In this document: one piece after another, positions 28,856-41,726 of the stretch | Numbering within the stretch: the first letter of the stretch is position 1 | Layout: each line of letters opens with the position of its first letter | Source: Rhodococcus triatomae | Lineage (GTDB): Bacteria > Actinomycetota > Actinomycetes > Mycobacteriales > Mycobacteriaceae | NCBI RefSeq assembly: GCF_014217785.1 | Contig: NZ_CP048814.1 | Location: 4,650,001 to 4,714,000 of the forward strand | Reading direction: 5' to 3' | Length of the DNA: 64,000 nt | Made by a program: the position numbers and the translations under genes | Notes under the pieces: model-generated | What the model saw: the letters and a program-made list of their open reading frames with translations, nothing else | What the model was told of the DNA's origin: nothing | The model's database searches: none

Positions 28856-29740
28856 GGACCGGAAGTCCCGCTCCCGCCCGGTCACCGGGTCGGTGAAGGC
28901 CAGCCGGCGTGCCAGCAATTGCAGCGGGTCCGTGAACTCGTTCCCGGGAACGCGCCGGAACCGCGGGTAGAAGTTGTCTCCCTCGATCGGGAGCCCCAGC
29001 GAGCACAGGTGCAACCGCAGCTGGTGTGTGCGGCCGGTTTCGGGGATCAGTCGGTAGCGTCCGCGGCCGGCGCGATGCTCGACGAGTTCGATCCGTGTCT
29101 CGCTGTTGGGCTCTCCGGGTTCCTCGCGGCCCGTGAGCACCCCGTGTTCCTTGACGATGCGGCTGCGCACCGTGCGGGGGAACGCGACCGACGGGTCGTG
29201 GGGCGCGATCGCCTCGTACTCCTTGTGCACCTGACGGGACGCGAACAGTTCCTGATACGGACGCCGGTGTTCGGGGCGGACCACGAAGACGATCACCCCG
29301 GCGGTCATCCGGTCGAGTCGGTGCGCGGGTACGAGGTCGGGCAGGTCGAGATCCCGGCGCAGCCGCACCAAGGCTGTCTCCAGCACGTGCGCACCGCGCG
29401 GGATGGTGGCGAGGAAGTGCGGCTTGTCGGCCACCACGAGGGTCTCGTCGCGGTGGATCACCCCGACGGGGAACGGAACCGGCACCTCCGGCGGAGGCTG
29501 CCGGTAGAAGTACACGAACCGGGTCGGCATGTACCGGGTGTCGCGGTCCACGGCACGTCCGTGCTCGTCCACGATCTCGCCGTTGTCGATCCGGGCGAGC
29601 CACTCGTCCCGGGCGTCCGGGAACGTGGCGAGCAGGAACTCGGTGACGGTGTCGGGGACGCCGGCCTCCTGCCCGGCCGCGGGCATCCGGATCCGGTCCG
29701 GTCCGAGCCCACCGCGAACCGGTAGCGGCGCACGCCCCAC
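28835..29740 (-). CDS. RluA-family pseudouridine synthase
   Basis: 301 residues. The active-site HRLDRMTAGVIVFV with the catalytic Asp, PHFLATIPRGAHV, and the GRTHQLRLHLCSLGLPIEGDNFYP motif identify the RluA family acting on rRNA or tRNA uridines. It begins one base after the trhO stop, so is the second gene of that operon. The DNA end overlaps DUF6790 by 21 bp. Confidence 0.92.
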   Translation of the reverse strand: MGRAPLPVRGGLGPDRIRMPAAGQEAGVPDTVTEFLLATFPDARDEWLARIDNGEIVDEHGRAVDRDTRYMPTRFVYFYRQPPPEVPVPFPVGVIHRDETLVVADKPHFLATIPRGAHVLETALVRLRRDLDLPDLVPAHRLDRMTAGVIVFVVRPEHRRPYQELFASRQVHKEYEAIAPHDPSVAFPRTVRSRIVKEHGVLTGREEPGEPNSETRIELVEHRAGRGRYRLIPETGRTHQLRLHLCSLGLPIEGDNFYPRFRRVPGNEFTDPLQLLARRLAFTDPVTGRERDFRSSRTLNW

Positions 29741-29741
29741 G

Positions 29742-30584
29742 TCAGCCGTCGCAGGACGCGCAGGTCAGGACCAGGCGCCGGTCGTCGTCGGGGTCGTTGC
29801 GGTAGGTCGAGGTCGGGGCGCCGCAGTGCGCGCATGCACCGAGCGTCACCGCGTCGGGCGAGAACTCGACGTGCATCCTCCGGTCGAACACGTAGAGGGA
29901 CCCTTCCCAGAGCCCGCGGTCCCCGAAGGTCTCCCCGTAGCGCACGATTCCACCGTCGAGCTGGTACACCTCACCGAACCCCCGCGACCGCATCAGTGCC
30001 GAGAGCACCTCGCAGCGCACACCCCCCGTGCAGTAGGTGACCACCGCCTTGTCCTTGAGGTGGTCGTATCGGCCGCTGTCCAGTTCGTCCACGAAGTCCC
30101 TCGTGGTCCGCACGTCCGGCACCACGGCGCCACGGAAGCGGCCGATCTCCGCCTCGAAGGCATTGCGGCCGTCGAAGAACACCACGTCGTCACCGCGCTC
30201 GTCGACCAACTCGTGAACCTGTGCCGGAGCGAGCGGGACTCCCCCGCCGACGACGCCCGACTCGTCCACCTTCAGTTCGTCCGAGGCACCGAACGTGACG
30301 ATCTCGGGCCGCACCTTCACGCTCAGTCGAGGAAAGTCGTCGCGGCCGCCGTCCGACCACTTGACGTCGGCCCCCGTGAACGCCGGGTAGCTGCGGGTAC
30401 CGCGCACGTATCGTTTGACCGCCCCGATCTCACCGCCGACCGTGGCATTGATCCCGTGCTCGGACACGAGGATGCGTCCGCGCAGGCCGTTCGCCTCGGC
30501 CAGGGTCTGCTGCCAGAGACGGATCGCCTCCGGGTCCGCGAGCGGGGTGAACACGTAGAACAACACGATCTTCGAGACGGCCAC
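29742..30584 (-). CDS. trhO: tRNA uridine(34) hydroxylase TrhO (rhodanese-like)
   Basis: 280 residues. N-terminal acylphosphatase-like domain ([25 protein letters not shown]) and a rhodanese domain with active-site loop [11 protein letters not shown]-terminal CAHCG..CASC cysteines form a probable zinc site. Catalyses oxygen-dependent 5-hydroxylation of U34 in tRNA. Followed after one base by a pseudouridine synthase, giving an RNA-modification pair. Start GTG 30584 is eight bases after TAGCCT. Confidence 0.93.
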   Translation of the reverse strand: MAVSKIVLFYVFTPLADPEAIRLWQQTLAEANGLRGRILVSEHGINATVGGEIGAVKRYVRGTRSYPAFTGADVKWSDGGRDDFPRLSVKVRPEIVTFGASDELKVDESGVVGGGVPLAPAQVHELVDERGDDVVFFDGRNAFEAEIGRFRGAVVPDVRTTRDFVDELDSGRYDHLKDKAVVTYCTGGVRCEVLSALMRSRGFGEVYQLDGGIVRYGETFGDRGLWEGSLYVFDRRMHVEFSPDAVTLGACAHCGAPTSTYRNDPDDDRRLVLTCASCDG

Positions 30585-30592
30585 GACGGAAC

Positions 30593-30598
30593 AGGCTA
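30593..30598 (-). promoter_or_regulatory. -10 hexamer TAGCCT of trhO
   Basis: Minus-strand TAGCCT eight bases before the trhO GTG, in the 28-bp gap after the HAD gene. Confidence 0.4.
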
Positions 30599-30612
30599 CC
30601 GAGATCGCGCCG

Positions 30613-31357
30613 TCAGACCCGGGTGTACCCCCAGGCGGCCTCGAGATCGCTCACGGTGACCCCCTCCAGGGACGCACGGAACACCCGTCCGGCGCCTTCC
30701 GGGACCTCGATCTCGCTCGGCACCACGAGGACGGTGCATCCGGCCGCGACGGCCGCTTTCGTCCCGGTCGGAGAATCCTCCACGGCCAGGCACCGGCGCG
30801 GATCGACACCCAGCAACTCCGCTCCCCGCAGGTACGGGTCGGGGGCCGGCTTGCCACTGGGAACCTCGTCGCCGCACACCGAGACGTCGAAGAAGTCGCG
30901 GCCGAGGACGTCGAGTGCGGGTTCGGTGAGCCGACGTTCGGTATTGGTCACCAGTGCTGCGGCCAGCCCGGCGTCGCGCACCACCTGGAGCGTCTCTCGC
31001 GCTCCCGGCCTCCACTCCAGACCGTCACCGAACAGTTCCTCGACGCGGACGTACATCCACTCCTTCGCCTCGGCCAGTGCCTCCGGCTCGTGGGCGAGGC
31101 CCAACGAGTCGAAGATCACCTGCAGCGCGCCGTCGCTGGAAGCGCCGATCGTCGCCCGCCTGGTCTGTTCGCTCATCGGGCCGCCGAGACGGAGCGAGAG
31201 CTCCCGGACGGCCACGTCCCAGTGCTTCTCCGAATCGAGCAGGGTCCCGTCCATGTCCCAGAGGACGGCACGCAACCCGGAATCGGGCAGTGCGGAATCG
31301 AGCGATGCGGAATCGAGCGATGCGGAATCGAGCGATGCGGAATCGGGCAGTGCGGAA

Positions 31358-31365
<8 letters not shown>
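30613..31365 (-). CDS. HAD-superfamily phosphatase with N-terminal pentapeptide repeat
   Basis: 250 residues. HAD motifs in order: [13 protein letters not shown] (nucleophile and acid Asp), [31 protein letters not shown] (Lys) and [14 protein letters not shown]. Beta-phosphoglucomutase-like subclass with helical cap; substrate unknown. Before the fold, residues 1-29 are repeats of SASLD-type pentapeptides encoded by a 15-bp DNA repeat. ATG 31365 lies inside the end of metH (8-nt overlap). Confidence 0.88.

Positions 31366-31366
<1 letters not shown>
31277..31366. repeat. 15-bp minisatellite at the HAD 5' end and metH 3' end
   Basis: Six units in register: 31277, 31292, 31307, 31322, 31337 and 31352, based on GCGGAATCGAGCGAT, with three central copies identical. 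In frame for the HAD gene (five codons per unit); the last unit runs into the metH stop. Confidence 0.93.
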
Positions 31367-34927
<3,561 letters not shown>

Positions 34928-34934
34928 GCACACC

Positions 34935-34940
34935 AGAGTA
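34935..34940 (-). promoter_or_regulatory. -10 hexamer TACTCT of metH
   Basis: Minus-strand TACTCT seven bases before ATG 34927; back-to-back with the plus-strand TAGGCT at 34967 in a 51-bp divergent gap. Confidence 0.5.
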
Positions 34941-34966
34941 GTGGGCGCTCCGACAACACCTGGCCG

Positions 34967-34972
34967 TAGGCT
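34967..34972 (+). promoter_or_regulatory. -10 hexamer TAGGCT of the PAC2 gene
   Basis: TAGGCT six bases before GTG 34979. Confidence 0.5.
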
Positions 34973-34978
34973 GGGCGG

Positions 34979-35929
34979 GTGAGTTCCTCAGAGTTTCCGA
35001 CGTCGTCCCCGCCGGGTGGTGACAGCACCTCGGTGCCTGCTGCCGGCGTCACCGAGTCCGGCACCGAGGACGAGTTCCCGACGTTGCGCCGCCCGGTGCT
35101 CGTCGCCGCGTTCGAGGGCTGGAACGACGCGGGCGACGCCGCGAGCGGCGCGGTCGAACATCTCGAGCTGACTTGGGACGCACAGCCGTTGGCCGAACTG
35201 GACTCCGAGGACTACTACGACTACCAGGTCAATCGGCCGACCGTCCGCCAGGTGAAGGGTGTCACCCGGGAGATCGTCTGGCCCACCACCCGCCTGTCGG
35301 TTTGCTCACCCCCCGCCGCAACTCGTGACATCGTCCTGCTGCGCGGCATCGAACCGAACATGCGCTGGCGCAGATTCTGCGCAGATGTGATCGAACTCAT
35401 CGAGCAGCTGGAGATCGAGACGGTCGTGATCCTGGGCGCACTCCTCGCCGACACCCCACACACACGACCGGTCCCGGTGACGGGCTCCGCGTACAGCAGT
35501 GAGGCCGCCGAGCAGTTCCACCTCGAGCAGAGCCGGTACGAGGGCCCCACCGGAATCACCGGAGTCCTCCAGGACGAGCTGGTCCGTGCCGGGATACCGT
35601 CGATCTCCTTCTGGGCGGCGGTCCCGCACTACATCGCGCAACCGCCCAACCCCAAAGCGACCATGGCACTTCTCCAGCGCGTCGAGGACGTGCTCGATCT
35701 CGAGGTCCCACTGGGCGAGCTTCCCGCGCAGTCGGAGGACTGGGAGGAGGCAGTGACGGAGATGACGTCCGAGGACGAGGACATCGGCGACTACGTCCGG
35801 TCCCTCGAGGAACGTGGGGACGCGGAGGCGGACATCTCCGATGTCATCGCCAAGATCGACGGCGACGCCATTGCAGCCGAGTTCGAGAAGTACCTGCGCC
35901 GCCGCGGCCCGGGCAGTTTCGGCGCCTGA
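34979..35929 (+). CDS. PAC2-family protein
   Basis: 316 residues. RPVLVAAFEGWNDAGDAASGAVEHL and VVILGALLADTPHTRPVPVTG, then GPTGITGVLQDELVRAGIPSISFWAAVPHY read in pieces, are hallmarks of the PAC2 fold related to proteasome assembly chaperones; the M. tuberculosis counterpart is Rv2125, also divergent from metH. An acidic C-terminal helical region (DWEEAVTEMTSEDEDIGDYV) follows. Its role in bacteria is not established. The following gap (35930-36151, 222 bp) shows no ORF or strong structure. Confidence 0.9.
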   Translation: MSSSEFPTSSPPGGDSTSVPAAGVTESGTEDEFPTLRRPVLVAAFEGWNDAGDAASGAVEHLELTWDAQPLAELDSEDYYDYQVNRPTVRQVKGVTREIVWPTTRLSVCSPPAATRDIVLLRGIEPNMRWRRFCADVIELIEQLEIETVVILGALLADTPHTRPVPVTGSAYSSEAAEQFHLEQSRYEGPTGITGVLQDELVRAGIPSISFWAAVPHYIAQPPNPKATMALLQRVEDVLDLEVPLGELPAQSEDWEEAVTEMTSEDEDIGDYVRSLEERGDAEADISDVIAKIDGDAIAAEFEKYLRRRGPGSFGA

Positions 35930-36139
35930 CCGGGGGCGCCCGCGTCCCCGCGCCGACACGCCCGGACCGACACCCGAATACTCACGCGTCACACAGGTCG
36001 CGGAGAGCCTCTTTCGGCCCGCTCGTCACACGCGTCCCACCAGGTCGGCGCGACCTTCTCGGCAATGTGGTCGTGCCGTCCGGGTGTCGATGAGCGCGCG
36101 CTCGGGAAATTCCGGCATTCCGTAGGAGACCGACTCGAA

Positions 36140-36145
36140 TAGCCT
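36140..36145 (+). promoter_or_regulatory. -10 hexamer TAGCCT of the winged-helix gene
   Basis: TAGCCT six bases before GTG 36152. Confidence 0.5.
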
Positions 36146-36151
36146 GCGATC

Positions 36152-37258
36152 GTGGCCGAGAACTCCCCCACCGACATTCCCGCGGCGGCGCTGCCGCCGA
36201 AGCCCGAACGCGACGTGGACCTCTACCGCAGGGCGGTGGCAACACTGCGCAGCGCGCTCCCCGCCGGGTGGAGCATCGCCTCCGCCAAGTCCGCGTCGCT
36301 GGCCGCCGCACCGGAACGCATGCTGGTCACGGCACCGACCGGCGAGGTCGCCTCCTTCCACGTCATCACCGCACGCGGCGTCCTCGCCGGTGATGCCGCG
36401 AAGTTCGCCGACGCACTGTCGGATTCGGACCGTGGCTTCGTCTGCGCGCGCTATCTGTCGGATCCGGTACGCCGACAACTGGACGGGCGCGGCCTGTCCT
36501 ACGCCGATGCCACCGGCAACGTCTCCGTCCACGCGGACCGGCCGGCGATCTGGGTCCGCGACCGAGGAGCGGACGCAGATCCGTGGCGCGGGCCCGGGCG
36601 GCCTCCCGCCCAGCTCACCGGGGATCCCGCTGCCCGGGTGGTACGCGCCCTCGCCGACCACGCCGGCGCGGTCACCGTGCCCGAACTCATCGCCCTCGCC
36701 GGGGCATCGACCGGCGCGACCTACCGCGTCGTCGAGACGCTGGCCGAACGGGAACTGATCGAGAGACTCCCCCGCGGGCCCATCACCCGCGTGCGCTGGG
36801 TCCCGATGCTGCGCGCGTGGAGTTCCGACTCGAGTTTCCAGGATTGCCAGTCCCTCGGATACGTTGCGCCCGGGGGTGTCTCGGCGGTGCTCGCGCGGTT
36901 GGCCGGCCTGCCCGACGCCCTGTACGCGGTGACCGGCTCACACGCCGCCGCGACGTTCACCGAGTACGGGACGCTGCAACTACTCCAGGTCTACGCCGAC
37001 GACCCGGACGCGCTGGCCCGCTCCCTCGGCCTGCGTGCCGTCGAGGACGGAGCGACCGTCGTGATCGCCACACCCCGCTCCCCCGCCGTCTTCGACCGCA
37101 CGCTGCTCCGGTCCGGCGTCCGGATGGTGGCCCCGACACAGGCTTTCGCCGACCTGCTCGCCGGGCGGGGACGGCACCCGGAGGAAGCGGAACGTCTGCT
37201 CGACTGGATGACCGCCCACGAGAGCGAGTGGCGACTGCCGGTCGGCGGACCCGCGTGA
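36152..37258 (+). CDS. Winged-helix protein, AbiEi-like layout, function unknown
   Basis: 368 residues. Residues ~1-140 form an alpha/beta domain ending GLSYADATGNVSVHADRPAIWV. Residues ~150-215 form a winged helix (ARVVRALADHAGAVTVPELIALAGASTGATYRVVETLAERELIER in pieces). The last third (APGGVSAVLARLAGLPDALYAVTGSHAA, VRMVAPTQAFADLLAG, EEAERLLDWM) resembles the C-terminal region of AbiEi-type antitoxins. No AbiEii nucleotidyltransferase lies beside it, so a toxin-antitoxin role is not supported. It is the first gene of an accessory segment between the PAC2 gene and mshC and may be a DNA-binding regulator. Confidence 0.6.
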   Translation: MAENSPTDIPAAALPPKPERDVDLYRRAVATLRSALPAGWSIASAKSASLAAAPERMLVTAPTGEVASFHVITARGVLAGDAAKFADALSDSDRGFVCARYLSDPVRRQLDGRGLSYADATGNVSVHADRPAIWVRDRGADADPWRGPGRPPAQLTGDPAARVVRALADHAGAVTVPELIALAGASTGATYRVVETLAERELIERLPRGPITRVRWVPMLRAWSSDSSFQDCQSLGYVAPGGVSAVLARLAGLPDALYAVTGSHAAATFTEYGTLQLLQVYADDPDALARSLGLRAVEDGATVVIATPRSPAVFDRTLLRSGVRMVAPTQAFADLLAGRGRHPEEAERLLDWMTAHESEWRLPVGGPA

Positions 37259-37406
37259 GCGTGCCCGCGAAATCCAGCGACACACGGCCCGGGAACGCAG
37301 GCGCGTACCCGGCGGCGTAGCAGGATGTACACCTGTCGCACGGATCGGGTGGGATCCGGCGGCGGACCGCAATTCCACACGTGAGACGAGTAGTCGAGGT
37401 GTCAGC

Positions 37407-38552
37407 ATGACCATGGGAGTCGGGCTCAGGATCGGAGACGTCGTATCGACAGCGGTGGTGGCCTCGAACGACCCGGGGTCGCCGGACCCGGTCGTCATCG
37501 TCCGGGACACCGTGCTGCACATGCTGCCCGGCGGGACCGCGGTGTTCGGCGGAGGCACGCCGAGTGACCCCGGCGTGCACTCGATCTCGGGATTCCTCTC
37601 CCGCGTCGGGCACACCGAGGGCGTCGAGGTCGGCGGCGGAATGCTCTACCGTGCGGAGGATCTCGTCGCCGGGGCGATCCGGTGTCTGTTGCGCGACTGC
37701 GAGCCGCTCCCCCGTCACGGCGGCCGCCACGGAGGGGCGCCCGACATCATGGCGTCGTATCCCACGCGTTGGGACGCGTCCGCGGTCGCCGCGCTGAACG
37801 ACGCGCTCCAGTTCGCCGGGCTCTCCCACATCTCGCTCGTGTCGGACGCGGAGGCAACCTCCGCGTGGTTCGAGTCCGAGATCGCCGAACAGCCGGGGCA
37901 ACTGGTCGGGATCTATCACGTCGACGACACCGGCACCACGGTCGCACTGATCCGTTCGGGCGTGGCCGCGGGGAAAGCCTTCCGCTACGCCAGGGGCGGA
38001 TCACCGGCTTCGCAGCTCGCGACGGCACTCGGAGCGTTCGGATGGCTTCCGGAGAACCTCGACGCCGTCGTGGTCACCGGCGACGGCCTCATCGCCCGGG
38101 ACGCACCGGCGATCCGGGCCGTCGCGGAGTCGGTCAGCGCCAAACTCGCGGTGCACTGCGTGATCGGGCCGGGCCCCGAGCAGACTGCCGCACTGGGTGC
38201 TGCCATCCGTGCCACGGGCTTCAATCCGACCACCCACCGCGTGTCACCGATCGGGCTGCCACCGTCCTACGACATCACCGAGGTGATCGACGCGATCGCC
38301 ACCGAGGAGCCCGAACGCCTCGTCCCGTCCGCGCGTCCTTCCGTGCAGTACGCGGCCGAGTCGGCGCCGGTCGACGCCCCGGTGCACGAGACCCGGGCAC
38401 CGGCGACCACCGCCGTGGCCACCCGGGCCCGACGCGAGGAACCCGAGGCCTCGAGCAGCGGTTCGGCGGCGTTCCGGTTCGTCCCCGCGATGATCGGGGC
38501 GATCGTGCTCGTCGGGCTGGTGATCGCCGCGTTCGTCCTCCTCTGGGGCTGA
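37407..38552 (+). CDS. Hsp70/actin-fold protein with C-terminal membrane anchor
   Basis: 381 residues. VGLRIGDVVSTAVVASND resembles a phosphate-1 loop; IMASYPTRWDASAVAALNDALQFAGL and SLVSDAEATSAWF match the nucleotide-binding-domain pattern of actinobacterial Hsp70-like proteins; GIYHVDDTGTTVALI is a phosphate-2-like loop and LDAVVVTGDGLIARDAP an adenosine-like motif. There is no substrate-binding domain; instead a Pro/Ala/Arg linker leads to one helix at residues ~360-380 (MIGAIVLVGLVIAAFVLLWG). ATG 37407 follows GAGGTG. A predicted membrane-tethered ATPase-fold protein of unknown role, 124 bp upstream of jetA. Confidence 0.6.
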   Translation: MTMGVGLRIGDVVSTAVVASNDPGSPDPVVIVRDTVLHMLPGGTAVFGGGTPSDPGVHSISGFLSRVGHTEGVEVGGGMLYRAEDLVAGAIRCLLRDCEPLPRHGGRHGGAPDIMASYPTRWDASAVAALNDALQFAGLSHISLVSDAEATSAWFESEIAEQPGQLVGIYHVDDTGTTVALIRSGVAAGKAFRYARGGSPASQLATALGAFGWLPENLDAVVVTGDGLIARDAPAIRAVAESVSAKLAVHCVIGPGPEQTAALGAAIRATGFNPTTHRVSPIGLPPSYDITEVIDAIATEEPERLVPSARPSVQYAAESAPVDAPVHETRAPATTAVATRARREEPEASSSGSAAFRFVPAMIGAIVLVGLVIAAFVLLWG

Positions 38553-38664
38553 TCATCCGGCACCGACCTCGAGACGCCGTTCGGCCTTTCCTGATCTTCC
38601 GTCCCAGCCGGACGAATGAACCCGACACGGCACCCGGCAACGTGGTTCGCCCGGCGCGGGCGCC

Positions 38665-38670
38665 TACCCT
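38665..38670 (+). promoter_or_regulatory. -10 hexamer TACCCT of the jetABC operon
   Basis: TACCCT six bases before GTG 38677, in the same GCCTACCCTG context as at 25058. Confidence 0.5.
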
Positions 38671-38676
38671 GTCACG

Positions 38677-40251
38677 GTGAGTGAAATCCCGGCCGGGCCG
38701 CCCGTGCACGAAGCCGACCCGGTCGGCGCAGGAGGGCACCCGGGTATCCGGGACACCGGTGGCCGCCTGAGAGTGTTCTCGTTCGCGACGGCCGAGAAGC
38801 GGGTCGAGTACCTGTGGGTATTGCGCGCATTCGAGCAGGCCCGCTCGCGATACGTCGTCCTCCTCCACGCGGCCGACGTCTCCCGCATCCTCGGAGAGAT
38901 CGGCGACGGTGTATCGGGGGAATCGGGGGTGTCAGGGGAGCCGCTCCCCTCCCCCGACGTCGCCGCACTCCTCGATCAACTCCATCAGTGGGGTGTCCTC
39001 GAGCGCACGCACGACGGAAGCCGAGCAGCCACACTCGCCGAGTACCGCAACCGGCATTTCGTCTATCAGTTCACCGATCTGGGCTTCGAGGCATTCCGAG
39101 CGGTCGAGGGCGTGCTCGCGGCCGGGCCGGACGAGGTGTCCCTGTCCCGGGCCGCGCTCCCCGACCTCCTCGCCGACCTGACCGACCTGGCCGACGCGAA
39201 CCGGGACGGTGATGCCGAGAGAGTGGCCCGCAAGCTCGGCCGACTCGACGCCACGCTGTCGGACATGGCCGACCGGGCGGCACGCTTCTACCTCTCCCTC
39301 GGCACGATGGTCCGCACCACCGACGTCACGCCCGAGACGTTCCTCGCGCACAAGGACGCACTGCTCACGCACATGCGTGAGTTCAGCTCGGATCTGGCCC
39401 GGTACGCGCCGCGGCTGGCCACGGCGATCCGCGAGGTCGAGGAGTCGGATATCGACCTGATGGTCGCCCGGGCGGTAGCGCACGACGGCCGGATTCTGCG
39501 CCCCCTGAACGAACGCGAGGCGGACTGGCGGCAGCGGTGGGCCGGTCTCGCGCAATGGTTCGTCGCCGCCGACGGAGCGCTGAGCGAGGCCGACCGGCTC
39601 CGAGACGGCACGATGAGCGCAATCGCGGCCGTGCTGGCCCTGCTCCGTCGGGTGACCGAGAACCGCAAGGGCGGAGTCAGCCGGGACAGCCAGCTCCGGC
39701 ACGTGGCCGGCTGGTTCGCCGCCGCTCCCACCGAGGACGCCGCGCACGCACTGTTCCAGGCGGTGTTCGATCTCGATCGTCCGCGTCATCTCTCCGGAGT
39801 CCATCCGCGCGCCGAAGAGACCCACGCCGGCGAGATCACGGAGGAGCAGTCCTGGTGGGAGGCACCACCGGTCGAGATCTCCCGCACGCTCGCCGAGACC
39901 GGCCGCGCGCCCGCCGCGGGTGTTCCGCATCGCGTCCATCGCGACGGGCCGGGGGTACGGCGGCTGCGGGACGCGCAGCTCGCGGCGCAGCGGTCCCGCG
40001 CGGGTGCCGCGGCGTCGCTCGCCGAGGCCGGGGCCTACACGCGCCCGCTCACCGAGCCGGAGACGGACGTGCTGCTCAGGCTCCTCGACACGGCGCTCTC
40101 CTCCCGCGCGACGGTGAGCGGCAGTGTGCACTGGGGTGACGCCCGAGACGGGGGCGCCGTCCTCACCGTTCGCCCCGGGGAGGGGGCCACCGTCGTCGAC
40201 ACGGCCCGCGGTCGGCTGTACCTCGACGGAATCGAGGTCGACGTCCGATGA
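38677..40251 (+). CDS. jetA: Wadjet type II JetA (DUF2397/TIGR02677 family)
   Basis: 524 residues. The N-terminus RVFSFATAEKRVEYLWVLRAFEQARSRY (in pieces) and LLDQLHQWGVLERTHDG followed by EYRNRHFVYQFTDLGFEAFRAVE are the defining pattern of DUF2397, the kleisin-like subunit of type II Wadjet SMC complexes. The complex recognises and disables circular plasmid DNA. First gene of the operon; its stop overlaps the jetB start by 4 nt (ATGA). Leaderless start with no ribosome-binding site. Confidence 0.85.
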   Translation: MSEIPAGPPVHEADPVGAGGHPGIRDTGGRLRVFSFATAEKRVEYLWVLRAFEQARSRYVVLLHAADVSRILGEIGDGVSGESGVSGEPLPSPDVAALLDQLHQWGVLERTHDGSRAATLAEYRNRHFVYQFTDLGFEAFRAVEGVLAAGPDEVSLSRAALPDLLADLTDLADANRDGDAERVARKLGRLDATLSDMADRAARFYLSLGTMVRTTDVTPETFLAHKDALLTHMREFSSDLARYAPRLATAIREVEESDIDLMVARAVAHDGRILRPLNEREADWRQRWAGLAQWFVAADGALSEADRLRDGTMSAIAAVLALLRRVTENRKGGVSRDSQLRHVAGWFAAAPTEDAAHALFQAVFDLDRPRHLSGVHPRAEETHAGEITEEQSWWEAPPVEISRTLAETGRAPAAGVPHRVHRDGPGVRRLRDAQLAAQRSRAGAAASLAEAGAYTRPLTEPETDVLLRLLDTALSSRATVSGSVHWGDARDGGAVLTVRPGEGATVVDTARGRLYLDGIEVDVR

Positions 40252-41726
40252 GAGCGCGCACGATCGGTTCCCTCGATCTCGATTCCTATCAGCGAGCCGC
40301 CCGCACGGTGCTCGCCAACCATCTCGTCACCACCCGCTATCCCGATCGGAACGCCCTGCCGCTGATTCGGGCGTGGGCCCCGGAGTTGCGTGAGGATCTG
40401 GCGGAGACCTTCGGCTACCGGCTGGAGGTGACCGAGACGACGGCCCGGCTGCACACCGTGCGCGACGCGCTACACCCCGCCGCACCGGCGGTGACCTCCA
40501 CCGACCGGCCGTTCGACCGGCGACGGTACGCGCTGCTCGCCCTCGCGATCGCGGTACTCGGCCGCTCCGGTGGCCAGGTCACGCTGTCCGAGCTCGCCGA
40601 ACGAGTCGCGGCCGACGCGGCCGGGGTCGACGGCATCGATCTGGACACGGATCTGGCGGCCGACCGGGACGCCTTCGCCGACGCGGTGGGATGGCTGGCC
40701 CACCGCGGCGCGCTGGCCCTCGCCGACGGGGACGCCGGCGGGTGGACGGCGGATCCGGAGGCAGGCGAGGCGCTGTACGACATCGACCGCGGCGTCGTCG
40801 CGGCGCTGTTCCGGCCGCGGAAGGCGGTCCAGCATCTCCGATCGGTCGCCGAGCTGACGGGCGAACCCGAACACCTCGACGACCACCACGACGGTTCGGG
40901 CTCGGACACCGGCGCCGCCGGGCGGCGGGTGCGACGTGCTCTCGTGGAGCGTCCGGTCGTCTACGCCGACGAGCTCACCGACACCGAGCTCGTGCATCTC
41001 GCGTCGCCGCGCTCGGTCGAGGAAGTCCGGCTGCTGACCGGGCTCGTTCCGGAACGGCGGCGGGAGGGCATCGCGATGATCGACCCTTCGGGCCGCCTGT
41101 CGTCGATTCGGTTTCCCGGCAACGGCACGGTCGCCCAGGTCGCGCTTCTCCTCGCGGGTGAGATCTGCGACCGCGTCCTCGCCGAGCAGCCGAGTGCCGA
41201 TACGGGCACCGACACCGGCCCGGACACCGAGGGCACGGCCACGCCGGAGCGACGTGCGTGGCACGACGACCGCTCCGCGGTCCTCACGGCGCAACTGGAC
41301 GGCGCGATGCCGCGGAACGGGGTGTTCGACGCGCTCGCCACCGACACCGACACCACCGACACCGGCCGCCATCCTGGAGCCGACCACCACGAACGGGCGT
41401 CGGCACACCCCTTCCTCGGAGACGACTGGCTCACCGCCACGGTCGACGCGCTCTCCGTGCGCTACGGCCGGACCTTCGCCGCCCAGTGGCAGGCCGACCC
41501 CCGCGGGCTGGCGCGCCGGGCCGTGGACGTCCTGGACCGGCTGCGTCTCGTGCATCCGGTTCCCGGTGGCCTCCTCGCGCTTCCCGCGCTCGCCCGATAC
41601 CGGGGTGTCGTGGTCGGTATCCGTTCGCGGACGGCCGATCCCGCGCTCTTCGAGCCGCCCCCACCCGAACCGATCCCGCCGATCACGGACACGACCACAG
41701 ACCAGACGAACGACGAGGCGTCATGA
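40248..41726 (+). CDS. jetB: Wadjet type II JetB (DUF2398/TIGR02678 family)
   Basis: 492 residues. YQRAARTVLANHLVTTRYPDRNALPLIRAW and LREDLAETFGYRLEVTETTARL, with DRPFDRRRYALLALAIAVLGR, match DUF2398, the KITE-type winged-helix partner of the JetA/JetC complex. Regions rich in Asp/Thr (about residues 320-385) look like flexible linkers. Start and stop overlap neighbours by 4 nt on both sides, so jetA, jetB and jetC are one coupled unit. Confidence 0.85.
   Translation: MRARTIGSLDLDSYQRAARTVLANHLVTTRYPDRNALPLIRAWAPELREDLAETFGYRLEVTETTARLHTVRDALHPAAPAVTSTDRPFDRRRYALLALAIAVLGRSGGQVTLSELAERVAADAAGVDGIDLDTDLAADRDAFADAVGWLAHRGALALADGDAGGWTADPEAGEALYDIDRGVVAALFRPRKAVQHLRSVAELTGEPEHLDDHHDGSGSDTGAAGRRVRRALVERPVVYADELTDTELVHLASPRSVEEVRLLTGLVPERRREGIAMIDPSGRLSSIRFPGNGTVAQVALLLAGEICDRVLAEQPSADTGTDTGPDTEGTATPERRAWHDDRSAVLTAQLDGAMPRNGVFDALATDTDTTDTGRHPGADHHERASAHPFLGDDWLTATVDALSVRYGRTFAAQWQADPRGLARRAVDVLDRLRLVHPVPGGLLALPALARYRGVVVGIRSRTADPALFEPPPPEPIPPITDTTTDQTNDEAS

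Noticed and set aside
34928-34978. Cobalamin riboswitch before metH
   Set aside because: Only 51 bp lie between metH and the divergent gene, and metH appears leaderless; there is no room for a B12 aptamer.
36152-38552. Type IV toxin-antitoxin pair
   Set aside because: The winged-helix protein only resembles AbiEi in outline, and its neighbour is an Hsp70-like protein, not a nucleotidyltransferase toxin.
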